Assembly (NCBI GenBank): GCA_031253545.1
Contig: JAIRWH010000096.1
Span: forward strand, 1-35,795
From: Oscillospiraceae bacterium
GTDB lineage: Bacteria; Bacillota; Clostridia; Oscillospirales; UBA929
Length of the DNA: 35,795 nt
Direction of reading: 5' to 3'
Below the pieces are notes generated by a model. That model ran no database searches, was not told where the DNA came from, and saw only the letters and a program-made list of their open reading frames with translations. The translations under genes and the position numbers were made by a program. Each line of letters begins with the position of its first letter. Positions within the stretch are counted from its first letter, which is position 1. This document shows positions 1 to 6,066 of the stretch, in pieces.

Positions 1-210
1 CATAGACTGGCCAAATTTAACGGCATTTCAAAGGACGTTTTTGACCTCTATCTCAAAGAGTGCGAGTTTCGTTTTAATCTTCGCGGTGGCGGCGATGTGT
101 ATCATGAAATGCTGAAACTCTTCAGAGAAAACCCGCTGTTTCAGACTACTGAAAAAATGTCGAAAAAACCATTGATGGATAGGGCATTGGGTGCTATAAT
201 CAGCATATGA
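1..210 (+). CDS. IS1595-family transposase, C-terminal fragment
   Basis: This open frame enters from the left edge of the window and stops at 208-210, giving 69 residues with no start inside the window. The translated start, HRLAKFNGISKDVFDLYLKECEFRF, split here as HRLAKFNGIS then KDVFDLYLKECEFRF, resembles the C-terminal end of ISXO2/IS1595 transposases, where a conserved E-x-R/W-(F/Y)-N motif closes the catalytic region. Here that motif reads KECEFRFN near residue 20-27. The DDE residues would lie outside the window. The sequence is less GC-rich than the housekeeping genes to its right. The element probably continues to about 258, where the neighbouring lipoprotein frame reads into it. The family call rests on motif memory only. 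Confidence 0.7.
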   Translation, partial: HRLAKFNGISKDVFDLYLKECEFRFNLRGGGDVYHEMLKLFRENPLFQTTEKMSKKPLMDRALGAIISI

Positions 211-258
211 AGGGGCAATCAAGGGCGTATCATTTTGTGCCTGTGCTAGTCAAGCCCC
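211..258. mobile_element. probable right end of the IS1595-like element
   Basis: Between the transposase stop and 258 lies a short non-coding tail that starts with GGGGC at 212 and ends with GCCCC at 254-258, as expected for an element end with a terminal inverted repeat. Read on the minus strand from 258 it begins GGGGCTTGACTAG. The last eight codons of the minus-strand lipoprotein fall in this tail. The left end is outside the window, so neither the inverted repeat nor a target duplication can be confirmed. Confidence 0.4.
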
Positions 259-1330
259 TATCATAATCAAGACAATGTAGTTTTTCTATTATATAGTTGT
301 TTTGTTCATCGATCGCAAAATAGAAATTGTACGGCGTGTTATCGAGTTCTGCCAATATTAAAACCCCATCTGAAATATTGGGGTTTCTGTAAGGACGTAA
401 TGCTATGTCTTCTGATGCGTATTTTCTTGCTGTTTCTTCTTCATATCCAAGCGATACAATTCTTGCAGTTTCGTACTCTATCAATGCGCTCTTGTCTATC
501 GCATTTATTGCCTTGTCAGTATATGGAAAAGCAGAAATTATGTTAATACTCGGCATTTTTACATTGAATAAGTCAATGTACATGAAACCCGCGCCGCCGT
601 TGTTTAGAGCTTCCATATAATGTTCTCTGTTGTAACTAACGGTATCAAGCGTGGCATTGAAGTCGTTTCTGTTGTTTATAATATAGTCATGTACATAAAG
701 ATGAGCATTCAAGGGAATTGAAATACCGTTAAAATAAACTTGGGGACCCAAATATGTAATGCTACCGGGGGATTGCCTGACATACTTGTTGTAGTTATCA
801 AGTACGTCAACCGCGCCCCTTATGTACTCATGTTCAGAGGAATGCATGCCCATGTATTTGTCATATTGGTACTTGTATTTACCGTAAATAATATCATAGA
901 GTTTGTCTTCGTTTAACTCTACTCCGAATGTATTGTATATCTCCGCAAAACTTTTTTCATTGATATTTTTCAATTCTTCCAGACTAATGTCATTAACAAA
1001 AAAGGTAGTCCATATTAACGCATCACCAATTATCATTTCTATCTGCGTTGTCCTTGGATCTTCCGTCAATGTAGACTGCGCCCTAAACTTGCCGTCCTTC
1101 GAGAGGGCGGGGTCTATGGACGGAGAAGGCTCGGCTTCCGACGGCGACGGAGAGGGTGAGGGCGACGGAGAGGGTGAAGGGGAATCGCTCGGCGATGCCG
1201 GGGTGCTCGGCGTGGATTGCGAGGGCGAGGGGGAATTGGCGGGGGCGCTTGGGGACGGCAAACCGCCCGCGCAAGCGGCGAGGGCGAGCAACAAGGAGAG
1301 GATAAGGGCGAATATGACGGTCTTTTTCAT
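230..1330 (-). CDS. Ser/Pro-linker lipoprotein, copy 1 (3' end probably altered by IS)
   Basis: The protein is 366 residues long and probably exported and lipid-anchored: a signal peptide (MKKTVIFALILSLLLALAAC) ends in a lipobox with Cys20. A low-complexity Ser-Pro linker follows at about residues 24-72, then a mixed alpha/beta domain of about 290 residues that I do not recognise. I chose the ATG at 1330 because AGAAGG lies about 10 bases upstream; an in-frame ATG 24 bases further up lies ahead of that site. A paralogue lies at 33294-34292 (+). The two are nearly identical through the linker and the segment SIDPALSKDGKFRAQSTLTE, then drop to partial similarity with shared blocks such as YQYDKYMGM and NVKMP. 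The last residues, GLTSTGTK, are encoded by what looks like the end of the neighbouring IS, so the natural C-terminus was probably lost. The C-terminal coding DNA is clearly more AT-rich than the 5' cassette. Function unknown. Confidence 0.8.
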   Translation of the reverse strand: MKKTVIFALILSLLLALAACAGGLPSPSAPANSPSPSQSTPSTPASPSDSPSPSPSPSPSPSPSEAEPSPSIDPALSKDGKFRAQSTLTEDPRTTQIEMIIGDALIWTTFFVNDISLEELKNINEKSFAEIYNTFGVELNEDKLYDIIYGKYKYQYDKYMGMHSSEHEYIRGAVDVLDNYNKYVRQSPGSITYLGPQVYFNGISIPLNAHLYVHDYIINNRNDFNATLDTVSYNREHYMEALNNGGAGFMYIDLFNVKMPSINIISAFPYTDKAINAIDKSALIEYETARIVSLGYEEETARKYASEDIALRPYRNPNISDGVLILAELDNTPYNFYFAIDEQNNYIIEKLHCLDYDRGLTSTGTK

Positions 1331-1373
1331 TACAAGGTACCTTCTTTCGTGCAATTTGAGTATGACCGTACAG

Positions 1374-1403
1374 AGTGTAACACAAGGGCGAGGGGGTTGT
1401 CAA
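1374..1403 (-). promoter_or_regulatory. sigma-A promoter of lipoprotein copy 1
   Basis: TTGACA (1398-1403) and TACACT (1374-1379) are separated by 18 bases, with a TG one base before the -10 box (extended -10). The same arrangement is seen at 33221-33250 upstream of the paralogue. Confidence 0.75.
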
Positions 1404-1427
1404 GGGGGAGGGGGGAGGGGCTTCGGG
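1404..1427 (+). other. G-quadruplex motif abutting promoter
   Basis: Four G-runs of 5, 6, 4 and 3 are separated by A, A and CTTC, which fits the G3+N1-7 quadruplex pattern. The tract touches the -35 box of lipoprotein copy 1 on one side and lies 2 bases from the yigZ stop codon on the other. Confidence 0.6.
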
Positions 1428-1429
1428 TA

Positions 1430-2041
1430 TTACCCTTTCCACCGCAAGTCCGCCCGCCCCGACGTTATCCGCTCCAGCTCCGTTCGCAGCAGCGGCGCTT
1501 TTGCGCCGTCTAACAAAAAAACCATCGCAACAGTCTCTCCGAACTCGCTTTCCGCCGCCGACGCGCCCATGCGCTCCAACAGGCGCGAGACCTGCCCGTA
1601 AAATGTGTAGGGAAACGCGGCCTCGCAGCGCGCGGCGGCGATAATTTCCGCAAGGCCGCAGTTTTCCAGCGCGTCTTTGCCGCTTTTTGCGTAAGCGCGC
1701 GCGAGCGGACCCGCGCCTAATTTCACGCCGCCGAAATAGCGGGTGACCACGCAGCAGAAGTCATACACGTTGCGCTTGACGAATACGTCGAGCAACGGCA
1801 GACCCGCCGTGCCGCGCGGTTCGCCGTCGTCGCAGTGGCGGCAAAACCCGCCGTCTTTCAGGCGGTAGGCGTATACGTTGTGCGAGGCATCGCGGTGGGC
1901 CTCGCGCCGCAACCGCAAAAAGCCCAACGCCTCTTGCTCCGACAAAACGGGCGCTATGCGGGCAATAAACCGCGAGCGCTTTTCGGTATATTCCGCCTCG
2001 CCTTCGCGCGAAGGGCGGAAAGCAACCCCGGAATCGGCCAT
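1430..2041 (-). CDS. yigZ: YigZ/IMPACT family protein
   Basis: The product is 203 residues long, a usual length for the bacterial YigZ family. The N-terminal two thirds form the UPF0029/IMPACT domain, with the characteristic stretch containing ASHNVYAYRL, DDGEPRGTAG and VVTRYFGGVKLGAGPLARAY (about residues 52-120). The C-terminal third matches the place of the DUF1949 ferredoxin-like domain. The eukaryotic relative IMPACT modulates Gcn2 signalling; the bacterial role is poorly defined and a link to translation or RNA is only suspected. GGAGGTAA lies about 10 bases upstream of the ATG, which supports the start. The gene follows tRNA-Leu on the same strand with a palindrome between them (2083-2113), so shared transcription is possible. 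Confidence 0.9.
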   Translation of the reverse strand: MADSGVAFRPSREGEAEYTEKRSRFIARIAPVLSEQEALGFLRLRREAHRDASHNVYAYRLKDGGFCRHCDDGEPRGTAGLPLLDVFVKRNVYDFCCVVTRYFGGVKLGAGPLARAYAKSGKDALENCGLAEIIAAARCEAAFPYTFYGQVSRLLERMGASAAESEFGETVAMVFLLDGAKAPLLRTELERITSGRADLRWKG

Positions 2042-2082
2042 GACAGCATTACCTCCGAAGATAACGGCGCGACAGAGCGGGG

Positions 2083-2113
2083 CGTGTCTCTCCCTCGGAG
2101 GGGGAGAGACGCG
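2083..2113. repeat. palindrome with TCTCTC/GAGAGA arms
   Basis: GTCTCTCCC (2086-2094) and GGGAGAGAC (2102-2110) are perfect inverted arms around a 7-base loop, and pairing extends outward by three more pairs, one of them G-T. No T-run follows on either strand, so it does not look like a classical terminator. It resembles the palindrome at 3190-3220. Confidence 0.6.
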
Positions 2114-2130
2114 GGAAAAGCGCCGCCGTG

Positions 2131-2213
2131 TGGTGCGGATAAGAGGATTCGAACCTCCACGGTCGCCCGCCGGAACCTAAATCCGGTGCGTCTGCCAATT
2201 CCGCCATATCCGC
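2131..2213 (-). tRNA. tRNA-Leu (anticodon UAG)
   Basis: Read on the minus strand, the 7-bp acceptor stem is GCGGATA/TATCCGC, followed by discriminator A and an encoded CCA (2131-2133). The D-loop contains AATTGGCAGAC. The anticodon arm CCGGA-TTTAGGT-TCCGG gives anticodon TAG, which reads CUN leucine codons. A long variable arm with GC-rich pairing marks a class II tRNA (Leu/Ser), and the T-loop is TTCGAAT. The length of 83 with CCA is normal for leucine tRNA. Confidence 0.96.
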
Positions 2214-2226
2214 GCCGCGCGTACCA

Positions 2227-2255
2227 ATTATACCAACCCCCCTTGCTTTTTGCAA
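2227..2255 (-). promoter_or_regulatory. promoter of tRNA-Leu
   Basis: On the minus strand, TTGCAA (2250-2255) and TATAAT (2227-2232) are 17 bases apart, placing the transcription start a few bases before the tRNA 5' end at 2213. It overlaps the divergent promoter at 2243-2271. Confidence 0.7.
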
Positions 2256-2271
2256 GCATTGCGGTTATAAT
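2243..2271 (+). promoter_or_regulatory. promoter of the pyridoxamine kinase gene
   Basis: TTGCTT (2243-2248) and a perfect TATAAT (2266-2271) are 17 bases apart, about 22 bases before the start codon at 2294. The -35 region sits in a small palindrome, CTTGC-TTTTT-GCAAG (2242-2256), shared with the tRNA promoter. Confidence 0.7.
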
Positions 2272-2293
2272 CGCCGAATGGGGAGGGAGAGTT

Positions 2294-3106
2294 ATGGATA
2301 CCATGCCGAAAGTGGCGGCTATCCACGATATGTCCGGTTACGGCAAATGTTCGCTCACCGTGGCGCTGCCGGTGCTGTCGGTCATGGGCGCGCAGTGTTG
2401 CCCCGTGGCGGCGGCATATCTTTCCGCGAGCACACAGTACCCCGGTTTCACGTTTTGCGACATGACAAGCCAAATGCGCCCCGTGCTCACGCATTGGAAG
2501 GCGCTCGGCCTGACTTTCGACGCGATATACAGCGGCTTCCTCGGCTCGGAAGAGCAGATGGACATCGTGCTGTACGCCAAGGAGCTGTTTCCCTCCGCCA
2601 TGTTGGTGGTGGACCCGGTTATGGGCGACAACGGGCAGGTATACAAGACGTATACGGCGCGCATGTGCGAAAACATGACCCGCCTTGCCCTCGGCGCGGA
2701 CGTTATTGTGCCCAACCTCACGGAAGCGGCGATTATACTCGGCAAACCCTACTCGGAAGCGCCCGCCGACGGGCAAAGCGCGCTGCGGTGGTTAGACGCC
2801 CTCAGCGGCGGCAAGCGCAGAGTTATCCTCACGGGTCTGCGTTTTTCCGAGGGCAACATCGGCTACGGCTGGCAGGACTCCGCCTCGCGCGGCACGGCGC
2901 AGCTGCCGTTTTACGGCCACTGTTACCACGGCACGGGCGATATATTCGCGTCCGTGGCGGTGGGCTCGCTGCTACAGGGCGACACCTTGGCCCGCGCCGC
3001 CGAGCGCGCCGCGCTGTTTGTGGGTAAATGCGCCGAGGTCACCTTCAAGGCCGGGGACGAACCGCACGGCGGAGTGCGTTTCGAGGAATTGCTCAAACAG
3101 CTGTAA
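2294..3106 (+). CDS. pyridoxamine/pyridoxal kinase-like (PfkB/ribokinase fold)
   Basis: The 270-residue protein has the layout of the clostridial pyridoxamine kinase group (PF08543-like), which phosphorylates B6 vitamers to give pyridoxal or pyridoxamine phosphate. The N-terminus AAIHDMSGYGKCSLTVALPV is typical for this group. VVDPVMGDNG near residue 114, the VPNLTEA motif near residue 142 and the C-terminal GHCYHGTGDIFAS segment carry the family phosphate/ATP and catalytic elements; the Asp of GTGD is the expected base. I start at the ATG at 2294 because GGGAGGGAGAG stands just upstream and the promoter at 2243-2271 excludes starts further up. It lies alone, divergent from tRNA-Leu. Substrate preference within the B6 group cannot be read from sequence. 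Confidence 0.88.
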   Translation: MDTMPKVAAIHDMSGYGKCSLTVALPVLSVMGAQCCPVAAAYLSASTQYPGFTFCDMTSQMRPVLTHWKALGLTFDAIYSGFLGSEEQMDIVLYAKELFPSAMLVVDPVMGDNGQVYKTYTARMCENMTRLALGADVIVPNLTEAAIILGKPYSEAPADGQSALRWLDALSGGKRRVILTGLRFSEGNIGYGWQDSASRGTAQLPFYGHCYHGTGDIFASVAVGSLLQGDTLARAAERAALFVGKCAEVTFKAGDEPHGGVRFEELLKQL

Positions 3107-3111
3107 ACACG

Positions 3112-3130
3112 GCGCAAATGCCGTTTGCGC
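3112..3130 (+). terminator. stem-loop after the kinase gene
   Basis: GCGCAAA (3112-3118) and TTTGCGC (3124-3130) form a 7-bp stem with a 5-base loop, 5 bases after the stop codon. Only a broken T-rich stretch follows, so termination would be modest. Confidence 0.4.
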
Positions 3131-3189
3131 GCGGCGCGCGGTTGTGTTATTACTATTCCTGCGACAAACAGCCGCAACGGGAGCGGAAA

Positions 3190-3220
3190 GATGTCTCTCA
3201 CCGCCTTTGGGAGAGACATC
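3190..3220. repeat. palindrome with TCTCTC/GAGAGA arms, second copy
   Basis: GATGTCTCTC (3190-3199) and GAGAGACATC (3211-3220) are perfect 10-bp arms with an 11-base loop. The arms share TGTCTCTC/GAGAGAC with the palindrome at 2083-2113. No T-run follows. It leads into a short sequence (3244-3262) that recurs before the gene at 18697. Confidence 0.65.
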
Positions 3221-3243
3221 ACACAAAGCGTTACCGTTGATTA

Positions 3244-3262
3244 CCGAAGTAACGCAAAAGGA
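3244..3262 (+). repeat. CCGAAGTAAC leader repeat carrying a ribosome binding site
   Basis: CCGAAGTAAC followed by GCAAAAGGA occurs here and, as CCGAAGTAAC followed by ACAAAGGGG, at 18668-18686. In both places the A/G-rich end is the Shine-Dalgarno sequence of the gene that follows (starts at 3273 and 18697). Confidence 0.5.
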
Positions 3263-3272
3263 ACGGATTATC

Positions 3273-4307
3273 TTGGAAAAACCGGTCGCGTTGTGCCTGT
3301 GCCTGCTGCTCTTGGCGGGGTGCGCCGCCTCGACGCTCCCCGGCGAGCCTTCGCCGTCCCCGTCCGAACCAACCGCTTCGCCCTCGCCGCCCGACACGCC
3401 GGCGCAGCCGTCTCCGTCCCCGTCCGACCCGAAAGACGACGTGAAAGGAGAGGTTGACTTGGACGCTATCTTGCAAAGTTTCGCGGCGAAAACGGCCGAA
3501 GGGTTCACGCCGCGCGCGGGGTTTGACAAAAAACAGGAAGGCGTGGCCTACGGCGAAACAGCCGAGCTTGAGTATTACTCAAACACCACGGGAGCCACGC
3601 GCAAGTGTATCGTATACACCCCGCCGGGCTACGACCCCTCGCGGACATACCCCGTGCTTTACCTGCTGCATGGCATCGGCGGCATCCACACCGAATGGCT
3701 GGGCGGGGAGCCGAACAACATACTGAGCAACCTGCTCGCGGAAGGCGACGCTCCTCCCATGATTGCCGTCCTGCCAAACATAAGAGCCAAGCAAAACGAC
3801 GGTGTCGGCGGCGACATATTCGGCGCGGAAAGCATCGCGGCGTTTGACAATTTCATCAACGACCTCCGCGACGACCTCATGCCGTTTATCCGGGAAAACT
3901 ATTCCGTCTCGGACAAGCGGGAGGAAACCGCCGTGGCCGGGCTGTCCATGGGAGGCAGAGAGGCGCTGTTTATCGCGGTCTCAATGCCGGAAACCTTCGG
4001 GTTCGCGGGGGCTTTCTGCCCCGCGCCGGGGCTGATGTCGTCCAACCTCGGTATTCCGGGTCAGCTCGACCCCTCCGATATGACGCTCCCGGAAAAGTAT
4101 AAGCGCGATATGTTTATACTCATCAACGCGGGCAACCAAGACACCGTCGTCGGCGACAGCCCCTTGAATTACAGCGGCGCTTTTGCGGCAAACGGCGTTG
4201 AGCACGCCTATTACTCCATTGACGGCGGCCACGGTTTCGACGTCTGGAAAAACGGCCTGTACTGGTTTGCCGGGTGCATCTTCAAGCGCGCGGAAAGCGG
4301 TAATTAG
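3273..4307 (+). CDS. secreted esterase lipoprotein (alpha/beta-hydrolase, Esterase_D-like)
   Basis: The 344-residue product begins with a lipoprotein signal (lipobox LLAGC, Cys17), then a Ser/Pro linker at about residues 24-52. The rest is an alpha/beta-hydrolase of the putative-esterase family (PF00756), which includes enterochelin, feruloyl and S-formylglutathione esterases. The oxyanion region is LLHGIGG (131-137), the nucleophile elbow GLSMGG (223-228, Ser225), a candidate acid is Asp290 or Asp295, and the catalytic His is His320 in DGGHGFDVW. Many gut clostridial relatives act on feruloyl or acetyl groups of plant polysaccharides, but the substrate here is not known. I chose the TTG at 3273 because AAAAGGA stands 10 bases upstream and the signal peptide begins there; no ATG in this frame lies close by. 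The upstream leader carries dispersed repeats. Confidence 0.85.
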   Translation: MEKPVALCLCLLLLAGCAASTLPGEPSPSPSEPTASPSPPDTPAQPSPSPSDPKDDVKGEVDLDAILQSFAAKTAEGFTPRAGFDKKQEGVAYGETAELEYYSNTTGATRKCIVYTPPGYDPSRTYPVLYLLHGIGGIHTEWLGGEPNNILSNLLAEGDAPPMIAVLPNIRAKQNDGVGGDIFGAESIAAFDNFINDLRDDLMPFIRENYSVSDKREETAVAGLSMGGREALFIAVSMPETFGFAGAFCPAPGLMSSNLGIPGQLDPSDMTLPEKYKRDMFILINAGNQDTVVGDSPLNYSGAFAANGVEHAYYSIDGGHGFDVWKNGLYWFAGCIFKRAESGN

Positions 4308-4405
4308 CGGGCGGCGCGGTCAGCGCCCGGCAGGCGGCGCGGCGAACGGTGGGCTGCCCGCCGGGCTGCGAGGGTACCGTATTCCCGGAAGGAGAGAAAG
4401 AAAAG

Positions 4406-4738
4406 GTGCTGATTGATTTTGGCGCTATCCGTGAAACCGTAATAGGCAATTTCTACGGCGGGGAAAAAGAGACTGCGGCAAAAATGTTTTCCGACGGCCT
4501 AAACAACCGCGTCATGCTCGGAAGGCTGCCGCCGGGCGCGTCTATCGGGCTGCACTCGCACGAAAAAAGCAGCGAGGCCGTTTATATTTTACAGGGGACA
4601 GGCAAGGCGCTGTACGACGGCGAGGAGGAAGCGCTTTCGGCGGGGGTGTGCCATTATTGCCCCAAACACCATTCGCACAGCTTAATCAACAACGGCGGCG
4701 AGGACCTGCTCTTCTTCGCGGTCGTTGCGGAGCAGTAA
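4406..4738 (+). CDS. small single-domain cupin
   Basis: This 110-residue protein is a single conserved beta-barrel of the cupin_2 type. Motif 1 appears as G-x5-H-x-H-x4-E-x6-G in the stretch containing GLHSHEKSSEAVYILQGTG (about residues 48-66), and motif 2 contains P-K-H-H-S-H-S-L-I-N (about residues 88-97). The two His and Glu of motif 1 and the last His of motif 2 are the usual metal ligands. Function in this superfamily ranges from sugar isomerases to dioxygenases and small-molecule sensors, so no reaction is assigned. The GTG at 4406 is preferred: AAGGAGAG lies about 10 bases upstream, while earlier GTG codons lack a site. It follows the esterase gene after a 98-base GC-rich gap and may be co-transcribed with it. 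Confidence 0.85.
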   Translation: MLIDFGAIRETVIGNFYGGEKETAAKMFSDGLNNRVMLGRLPPGASIGLHSHEKSSEAVYILQGTGKALYDGEEEALSAGVCHYCPKHHSHSLINNGGEDLLFFAVVAEQ

Positions 4739-4759
4739 GGCGGCGGCGCGGCGCGGCGC

Positions 4760-4918
4760 TCACTCGTCCGCGTGCCTTGACATCAGCCTGTACAGCGAGG
4801 ACAAGCCTATGCCCAGTTCGGCGGCGGGTTGTTTCGCGGAGAGCGAACGTGAGCGGCGGGGAAACCGCGCAAGCATATCGCGAGGCGGAGGGGGATGCCC
4901 CTGCCCGGGCGGCGACAT
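4760..4918 (-). CDS. tiny HTH-like ORF, possibly a gene remnant
   Basis: A minus-strand frame of 52 codons ends in AAELGIGLSSLYRLMSRHAD. That segment looks like the helix-turn-helix found at the C-terminus of Fis-type and similar regulators, where the usual pattern is A-A-x-L-G-I-x-x-x-T/S-L-Y-R. The N-terminal part (MSPPGQGHPPPPRDMLARFP) is Pro-rich and unconvincing, and there is no clear Shine-Dalgarno site before the ATG at 4918. It may be a decayed regulator of which only the recognition helix survives, or chance. It lies between the convergent cupin and tsaD genes, just downstream of the DnaA-box-like cluster on its own strand. Confidence 0.35.
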   Translation of the reverse strand: MSPPGQGHPPPPRDMLARFPRRSRSLSAKQPAAELGIGLSSLYRLMSRHADE

Positions 4919-4949
4919 AATCCCGGCGGCATACGCGCACTACAAAGAG

Positions 4950-4979
4950 TTATGCACATTTTCCACTATTTTTTCCACA
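4950..4979 (+). other. cluster of DnaA-box-like 9-mers
   Basis: TTATGCACA (4950-4958) matches the TTATNCACA consensus and TTTTCCACA (4971-4979) matches the relaxed TTWTNCACA form. Between them lies TTTTCCACT (4959-4967), one base off the relaxed form. All three point the same way. No dnaA, dnaN or AT-rich unwinding region is nearby, so this is not proposed as the origin. Confidence 0.4.
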
Positions 4980-5058
4980 TGGGCGAACGCCTACGCGCAG
5001 GCCCATTTCCGCGCGAGCGGCCGTTTATTGCACCGCCTTGAAACGGAAAGACGGAGCC

Positions 5059-6066
5059 TCAGATAACGCGAGCGGTTTTACATAACGAAAGGCAGGATTC
5101 GCCGACGGGAAGGCTTGCCGAGGCGTTGAGGTCAAAGCCGGCAAGGTTTCCCGCCTTGTATTCGTAGAAAGCCTGCGCCGCTATCATCGCGGCGTTGTCG
5201 CCGCAGAGGTATACAGAGGGTATAATCGCCCCGTCAAGCGCGGCCCGCAGCCTTCGGTTGGCCGCCACCCCGCCGCACAGCACAATCGGTCCGTTTGCGG
5301 CCCGGCGCGCCCGCGAGGCGAGCGCCCGCACCACGGCTTCCTCAAACGAGGCGGCAAAGTCGCGCCTGTCTATGTGTTCGCCCGTTTGCGCGGCGCGGCG
5401 CAGGATATTGGCGGCGGCGGTCTTCAAGCCGGAAAAGCTCATGTCCAAAGGGTTATCGCCGCCCTTGCATTGGGGGAATGCATACGCCGAGCAGTCGCCG
5501 CCTTCCGCGTCCGCGCTCATTGCCGCGGCCCCCGGGTACGGGTAGCCGAGCATACGCGCCACTTTGTCTAAGGCCTCGCCCGCCGCGTCGTCGCGCGTCG
5601 CGCCCAGTACGCGGAAGCGCGTGTGGGTGTCCGCCGCTATTATCTGCGTGTGGCCGCCGGACACGACCGCGGCGGTAAACGGCGGGGCGAGAGCGGGGTG
5701 CTCCAAATAAGCCGCCGCGATATGCCCGCGCAGGTGGTGTACGGGGATGAGCGGCAGGGAGCGAGCCAAGGCCAGCCCCTTGGCGAAGTTGACCCCCACA
5801 AGCAGCGCCCCGATGAGACCCGGCGCGGCCGTGACCGCCACGGCGTGTATATCGTCCATCGTCAGCCCCGCGGCGCGCAGAGCGTCCGCGCAGAGCGGGT
5901 AAATGCGCTCGATGTGCGCGCGGGCGGCAATCTCCGGCACCACGCCGCCGTATGCCGCGTGGTATTCCGCCTGGCTGCTCACGAGATTTGAGAGCAGTTC
6001 ACGCCCGTCGCGCACCACGGCCGCGCATGTTTCGTCGCAGGAGGTCTCGAAGGCGAGTATATTCAC
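5059..6066 (-). CDS. tsaD: tRNA N6-adenosine threonylcarbamoyltransferase TsaD
   Basis: TsaD transfers the threonylcarbamoyl group to A37 of ANN-decoding tRNAs (t6A), working with TsaB and TsaE in bacteria. The 335-residue length is normal. Visible hallmarks are the N-terminal ILAFETSCDET, GGVVPEIAARAH (about 40-51), the metal-binding HHLRGH with His111 and His115, the substrate loop VVSGGHTQ (134-141), FSGLKTA (211-217) and CGDNAAMIA with Asp290 as the third metal ligand. The gene begins with GTG at 6066, and its GTGA overlaps the rimI stop. It is the last gene of the operon that starts at 15891. tsaB, often next to rimI and tsaD, is not in this window, so it must be elsewhere. Confidence 0.97.
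   Translation of the reverse strand: MNILAFETSCDETCAAVVRDGRELLSNLVSSQAEYHAAYGGVVPEIAARAHIERIYPLCADALRAAGLTMDDIHAVAVTAAPGLIGALLVGVNFAKGLALARSLPLIPVHHLRGHIAAAYLEHPALAPPFTAAVVSGGHTQIIAADTHTRFRVLGATRDDAAGEALDKVARMLGYPYPGAAAMSADAEGGDCSAYAFPQCKGGDNPLDMSFSGLKTAAANILRRAAQTGEHIDRRDFAASFEEAVVRALASRARRAANGPIVLCGGVAANRRLRAALDGAIIPSVYLCGDNAAMIAAQAFYEYKAGNLAGFDLNASASLPVGESCLSLCKTARVI

Larger units (their letters stand above)
4739..5058. other. gene-poor gap between convergent cupin and tsaD genes
   Basis: About 320 bases separate the cupin stop from the tsaD stop. Apart from the doubtful HTH ORF (4760-4918) and the DnaA-box-like cluster (4950-4979) I see no gene. A strong terminator for the long tsaD-terminated operon is not apparent. 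Confidence 0.6.

Noticed and set aside
1140-1260. Tandem-repeat element in the Ser/Pro linker region
   Set aside because: The repeat is codon-level low complexity (TCN-CCN) within a coding frame and is explained by the linker.
3018-3272. Longer N-terminus for the esterase starting inside the kinase gene
   Set aside because: It would overlap the kinase coding region, and the signal peptide and ribosome binding site mark the start at 3273.
4950-4979. Chromosomal replication origin
   Set aside because: There is no dnaA, dnaN or AT-rich unwinding region, and only two or three boxes.
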